From Thermoplasmata archaeon (GTDB lineage: Archaea > Thermoplasmatota > Thermoplasmata > Thermoplasmatales > Thermoplasmataceae): DNA of 64,000 nt. Shown here piece by piece: positions 61,175 through 64,000 of this stretch (its first letter is position 1; each line of letters starts with the position of its first letter). The stretch spans positions 1-64,000 of the forward strand of contig JAJYRA010000084.1 in the NCBI GenBank assembly GCA_021794355.1. Reading direction: 5' to 3'. Both the position numbers and the translations under genes were made by a program. A model generated the notes under the pieces. That model was not told where the DNA came from and did no database searches. It was given only the letters and a program-made list of their open reading frames with translations.

Positions 61175-63097
61175 CTAATACAACCTTATTGTTTCAAGAT
61201 TTCTTAGAGCGTAAGCATCTATACCGAACTTTTGCTTAAGCAACCTTGCAAAATCCTGAGCGTTTTCACTATCTCCATGATTGACCAAAATTCTCCTTGG
61301 TTTTGGCATCATTGTGGCTATATAGGCTATCAGTTGCTTTTTGTCTGAGTGTCCTGAAAAGCCTTCAGCCGTTTCAACATTCATATTCACATGATATGCT
61401 GTCATTTTTCCACCTTCACTCAGATTGACTTCCTTTGAGCCCCTCTGAAGTCTCTTCCCAAAGGTTCCCTCAGCCTGATATCCCACGAAAACCAGTGAAT
61501 TCTTCGGAGAATCCGACCACGCCTTGAAGAATTCCATTACCGGGCCACCATTCATCATTCCTGAGGTGGCAAGGACTATCTGACTTTCATTTGAATCACA
61601 TATCTGAAGCCTTTGCTCTCTCGTTTCAACCTTCTTAAATATGGGACTCATAAAGGGGTTTTCTCTCTGCACCATTATCTGCTCTCGGAGGTTTCTGTTT
61701 AAAAATTCCGGATAGGCGGCATGTATAGCAGTTGCTTCCATTATCATACCGTCTAAGTAAACAGGTACATTCTTGATAGCTCCTGTCCTCATAGCCTCTT
61801 CCACCACCATCATAACCTCCTGACTTCTTCCGACTGCAAACACCGGAATGAGGACGGACCCTCCCCTTTCAAAAGTCCTGTTTATTATGTCAACTAGGAT
61901 TTCAGAGGCTTCTTTCCTTGTTTTATGATAATCATCCCTTCCTGAATAGGTACTTTCTGTCATGAAGGTTTCCACTCTTGGGAACTTATTATTAGCCGGG
62001 TTAAATAGTAAGGATTTCTCGAATTTAACATCTCCACTGAGGACTACGTTGTATAGGCCATCTCCAATGTGAAGGTGTACAGATGCAGAGCCCAGGATGT
62101 GTCCAGCATTGTAAAAGGTCAGTCTCACGTCTGGAGTGATATCTGTCGTTTCGTTATTTTTGAGAACAACTGTTTTCTTCAATTCCTCTCTTATATGCTT
62201 TGTTTCATAGGGGGCTTTATAGCCCTCCATGTGTGAAACTTTTATGAAATCATTCTGCAACAGAACGGCCAGATCCCGGGTTGGCTGTGTCATATAAATT
62301 GGGCCTTCATATCCATACTTATACAACATGGGAGCCATCCCTGAATGATCAAGATGTGCGTGTGTCAGTATGACTGCATCTATGGAATTTAAAGGCTGAA
62401 CTTCTGGTAGATAAAGGTACGGTGAGCCTTCCCATGGTTTTTCTCCTGCAGTGCTTGTGTTCATCATCCCACAGTCGATTAATATTTTAGAGTTGTTGGT
62501 TGATACCAGGGTTGCACTTCTTCCAACTTCCCTGTGTCCTCCCAGAGCGGTAAGCCTGACCCAGGTTTCACCAATCATAGCAGGTGCATTCAACTTTTGC
62601 CCGAGGGAATTGAGAAATTTCTTTCTTTCATCCTTGACTTCCCTCATAAACTCCCTGACTTCCTTTACTGTGTGAGAGTGCATGGGTGGTGACCTGATTA
62701 TCCTTGGCGACCAATTTGTTTCATGCTTTATTTTCCTTACGTATTCAGAGTCCTTTTGGGATATGATGGAGGGTTCTTCCAGTTCTATAACAACTTCCCC
62801 TGTATCCGATTCGAAGTATATATCCTTAAGACCGGCCGCTTCTGGAATTGTATCTTCCACAATCTTTTTGACCTCATCTTCATCTTTCAAAATAGATGGA
62901 TCTGGTCTTATGGCAATACGACGCCTAATTTCCTGTGCTACCTTTATGGCAATGTCATCCCGATTGGCGAATAGATCCTCGTTTTTTGTGTATACAACAA
63001 TATTTGGACCCTCATATACTACCTCAGTAATTCCGTTGTCCGGCACAAGCCTTTCGAATATGGACTTTGCATCTCCTATATAATCTCTGAAAACCAT
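61175..63097 (-). CDS. Archaeal CPSF1/FttA beta-CASP ribonuclease (transcription termination factor)
   Basis: This 640-aa enzyme cleaves nascent RNA at U-rich sites to terminate transcription. Two N-terminal KH domains (about 1-140) precede an MBL domain with AVILTHAHLDHSGMAP (HxHxDH), the AGHILGSASVHLHIG and LSGDVKFEKS segments, a beta-CASP domain (IPVFAVGRSQEVMM, LATSGMMNGGPVMEF) and the late EGFSGHSDKKQLIAY and RRILVNHGDSE. Full length for the family. ATG 63097 has TATA-rich sequence just upstream. It is followed 9 nt later by an unknown 175-aa gene. Confidence 0.95.
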   Translation of the reverse strand: MVFRDYIGDAKSIFERLVPDNGITEVVYEGPNIVVYTKNEDLFANRDDIAIKVAQEIRRRIAIRPDPSILKDEDEVKKIVEDTIPEAAGLKDIYFESDTGEVVIELEEPSIISQKDSEYVRKIKHETNWSPRIIRSPPMHSHTVKEVREFMREVKDERKKFLNSLGQKLNAPAMIGETWVRLTALGGHREVGRSATLVSTNNSKILIDCGMMNTSTAGEKPWEGSPYLYLPEVQPLNSIDAVILTHAHLDHSGMAPMLYKYGYEGPIYMTQPTRDLAVLLQNDFIKVSHMEGYKAPYETKHIREELKKTVVLKNNETTDITPDVRLTFYNAGHILGSASVHLHIGDGLYNVVLSGDVKFEKSLLFNPANNKFPRVETFMTESTYSGRDDYHKTRKEASEILVDIINRTFERGGSVLIPVFAVGRSQEVMMVVEEAMRTGAIKNVPVYLDGMIMEATAIHAAYPEFLNRNLREQIMVQRENPFMSPIFKKVETREQRLQICDSNESQIVLATSGMMNGGPVMEFFKAWSDSPKNSLVFVGYQAEGTFGKRLQRGSKEVNLSEGGKMTAYHVNMNVETAEGFSGHSDKKQLIAYIATMMPKPRRILVNHGDSENAQDFARLLKQKFGIDAYALRNLETIRLY

Positions 63098-63149
63098 GTT
63101 AAGTGACTCCTGAAAAATTTATTTTATGTATATTAATTAATAATGTGAT

Positions 63150-63785
63150 TTAAAGGTTTAATTTAAGCTTTTTCATTCTGCTAAGGACGTCTGATTCCTC
63201 AAGCTTGACAAAGCCCTTTTCTTTGGTAATGACAGCCACATCAATCATTCCACCGGATGCAGAATCTCTTGACTTGGCGGCCGAAATGCCTTTAATAACC
63301 AGATCTACCCCTTCATCCACGGACAGTTCCTTGTTGTACATTGATTCAAGGACACCATAAACAAAAGGAGAACCTGATCCTGTGCTCACATAAATGTCTT
63401 CAACGGATCCGCCTGCTGCATCCACGGAGAAAATGTGTGGCTTAGTGTCAACTCCTCCTATTAATATTTGCACCATGTACGGATAAAATTTTGTTTGATT
63501 CAAGATGTTTGAGAGAAGGGTAGCTGCTGCATTTATTGGTATGTTGATTTTTCTCTGCATCCTGTAGAGCTCCAATTCTGCTTTCATGTATCTTACCAAA
63601 ACCTGCGCATCCCCTACGAGTCCTGCTATGGTCATTCCTGCATATGTGTCTATCTGAAAGAGCTTCTGACCGTCTTTATGAGCGATAAAATGATCCATTG
63701 TGACCCGCCTCTCAGTTGCCATTACAACGGCATCTTTGAGTGTTATCGCAACAGTTGTTGTTCCAGTTTCCATTAATTTTTCCAT
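63150..63785 (-). CDS. psmB: 20S proteasome subunit beta
   Basis: This N-terminal nucleophile protease is the active subunit of the 20S proteasome. From ATG 63785 (211 aa) an 8-residue propeptide MEKLMETG is followed by the catalytic Thr in [17 protein letters not shown]. Lys in [17 protein letters not shown] and the ending match Thermoplasma beta closely. A GTG at 63794 is in frame; SD GGAG and the Thermoplasma propeptide length favour ATG 63785. TATA AAAGTATTTAAT (63819-63830) is about 27 nt before the likely transcript start. Confidence 0.95.
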   Translation of the reverse strand: MEKLMETGTTTVAITLKDAVVMATERRVTMDHFIAHKDGQKLFQIDTYAGMTIAGLVGDAQVLVRYMKAELELYRMQRKINIPINAAATLLSNILNQTKFYPYMVQILIGGVDTKPHIFSVDAAGGSVEDIYVSTGSGSPFVYGVLESMYNKELSVDEGVDLVIKGISAAKSRDSASGGMIDVAVITKEKGFVKLEESDVLSRMKKLKLNL

Positions 63786-64000
63786 TAATTCCACTCCATT
63801 CAGTCAATAGCTATGTGTATTAAATACTTTTTAATTTTTTACAAAAATTGCTATCAGCGATTCAGGGTATCCCCCGTGATATTTAGAGTGAATATAAAGA
63901 TAAAAGCTTCATTGAATTCTTGATAAAATTTAACCTGGTTAGAAGAAAAAGAACTATTCCATGGGATTGCATAAATTGTCATCCTTTAAGCTAAGATCTT

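Overview
The window looks like the chromosome of a Thermoplasmatales archaeon (class Thermoplasmata), AT-rich and gene-dense. Supporting signs are an archaeal SRP RNA, archaeal-type riboflavin genes (RibC, RibL), MptA, prefoldin, the KEOPS subunit Pcc1, aCPSF1, a proteasome beta subunit very like that of Thermoplasma, a class II HMG-CoA reductase, a glycerate 2-kinase (non-phosphorylated sugar degradation) and many TATA boxes 24-30 nt before a start codon, which suggests leaderless mRNAs. The peptide-uptake operon and large surface-glycan locus fit an acidophilic, protein-consuming, wall-less cell. A Cuniculiplasma-like lineage is a guess from gene content, not a demonstrated assignment.

Layout. 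0-7 kb (minus strand): an Opp/Dpp peptide ABC transporter (oppBCDF plus a bPH2-domain membrane protein) and its anchored solute-binding protein. 7-9 kb: mptA, prefoldin beta and pcc1 transcribed away from tRNA-Arg(UCU), sharing one palindromic TATA box. 9-11 kb: a riboflavin operon ribB-ribL-ribC-ribH. 11-13 kb: a rimI-like acetyltransferase, an HD phosphohydrolase and SRP RNA. 13-18 kb: a cobalamin-assembly cluster in which cbiB and cobQ are intact but cobT is truncated, the cobD-like gene is frameshifted and cobS is shattered. 18-27 kb: DUF1059, a NOG1-like GTPase, glutamyl-tRNA synthetase, DUF2240, HMG-CoA reductase with a TPR gene, a 53-aa gene followed by tRNA-Ser(GCU), and an acyl-CoA ligase. 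26.8-28.2 kb: a gene-poor stretch with a small Ig-like/membrane-stub gene pair, next to tRNA-Thr(GGU). 28-36 kb: a glycosyltransferase, an MBL hydrolase, a PH-like membrane protein, an RHH regulator with an unrecognised partner, pyrBI, a TrmI-like tRNA methyltransferase and glycerate kinase. 36-42 kb: a 24-codon Asp-rich mini-ORF, an Lhr-type helicase and a TOPRIM protein that seems to start with CTG, then a BtuCDF/FecBCD-type importer. 42-59 kb: a cell-surface glycan region with about seven glycosyltransferases, an epimerase, three large polytopic membrane proteins and a giant surface protein. 59-64 kb: a Rieske protein gene with an in-frame amber codon, a small anchored protein, a 175-aa gene downstream of aCPSF1, aCPSF1 itself and psmB.

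How it fits together. The cobalamin locus appears to be losing lower-ligand/nucleotide-loop assembly (CobT, CobS, the CobD-like enzyme) while a BtuCDF-like importer is intact 25 kb away, consistent with a move from salvage assembly to uptake of complete corrinoid. The glycan region probably builds lipid-linked sugars (polyprenyl-phosphate sugar synthases plus membrane-embedded transferases) and decorates surface proteins. No CRISPR array, complete insertion sequence or recognisable known defence system was seen. The best candidates for undescribed biology are the Asp-rich mini-ORF/Lhr/CTG-started TOPRIM cassette, the RHH plus unknown-protein pair, the aCPSF1-linked 175-aa protein and the mRNA-tRNA dicistron.
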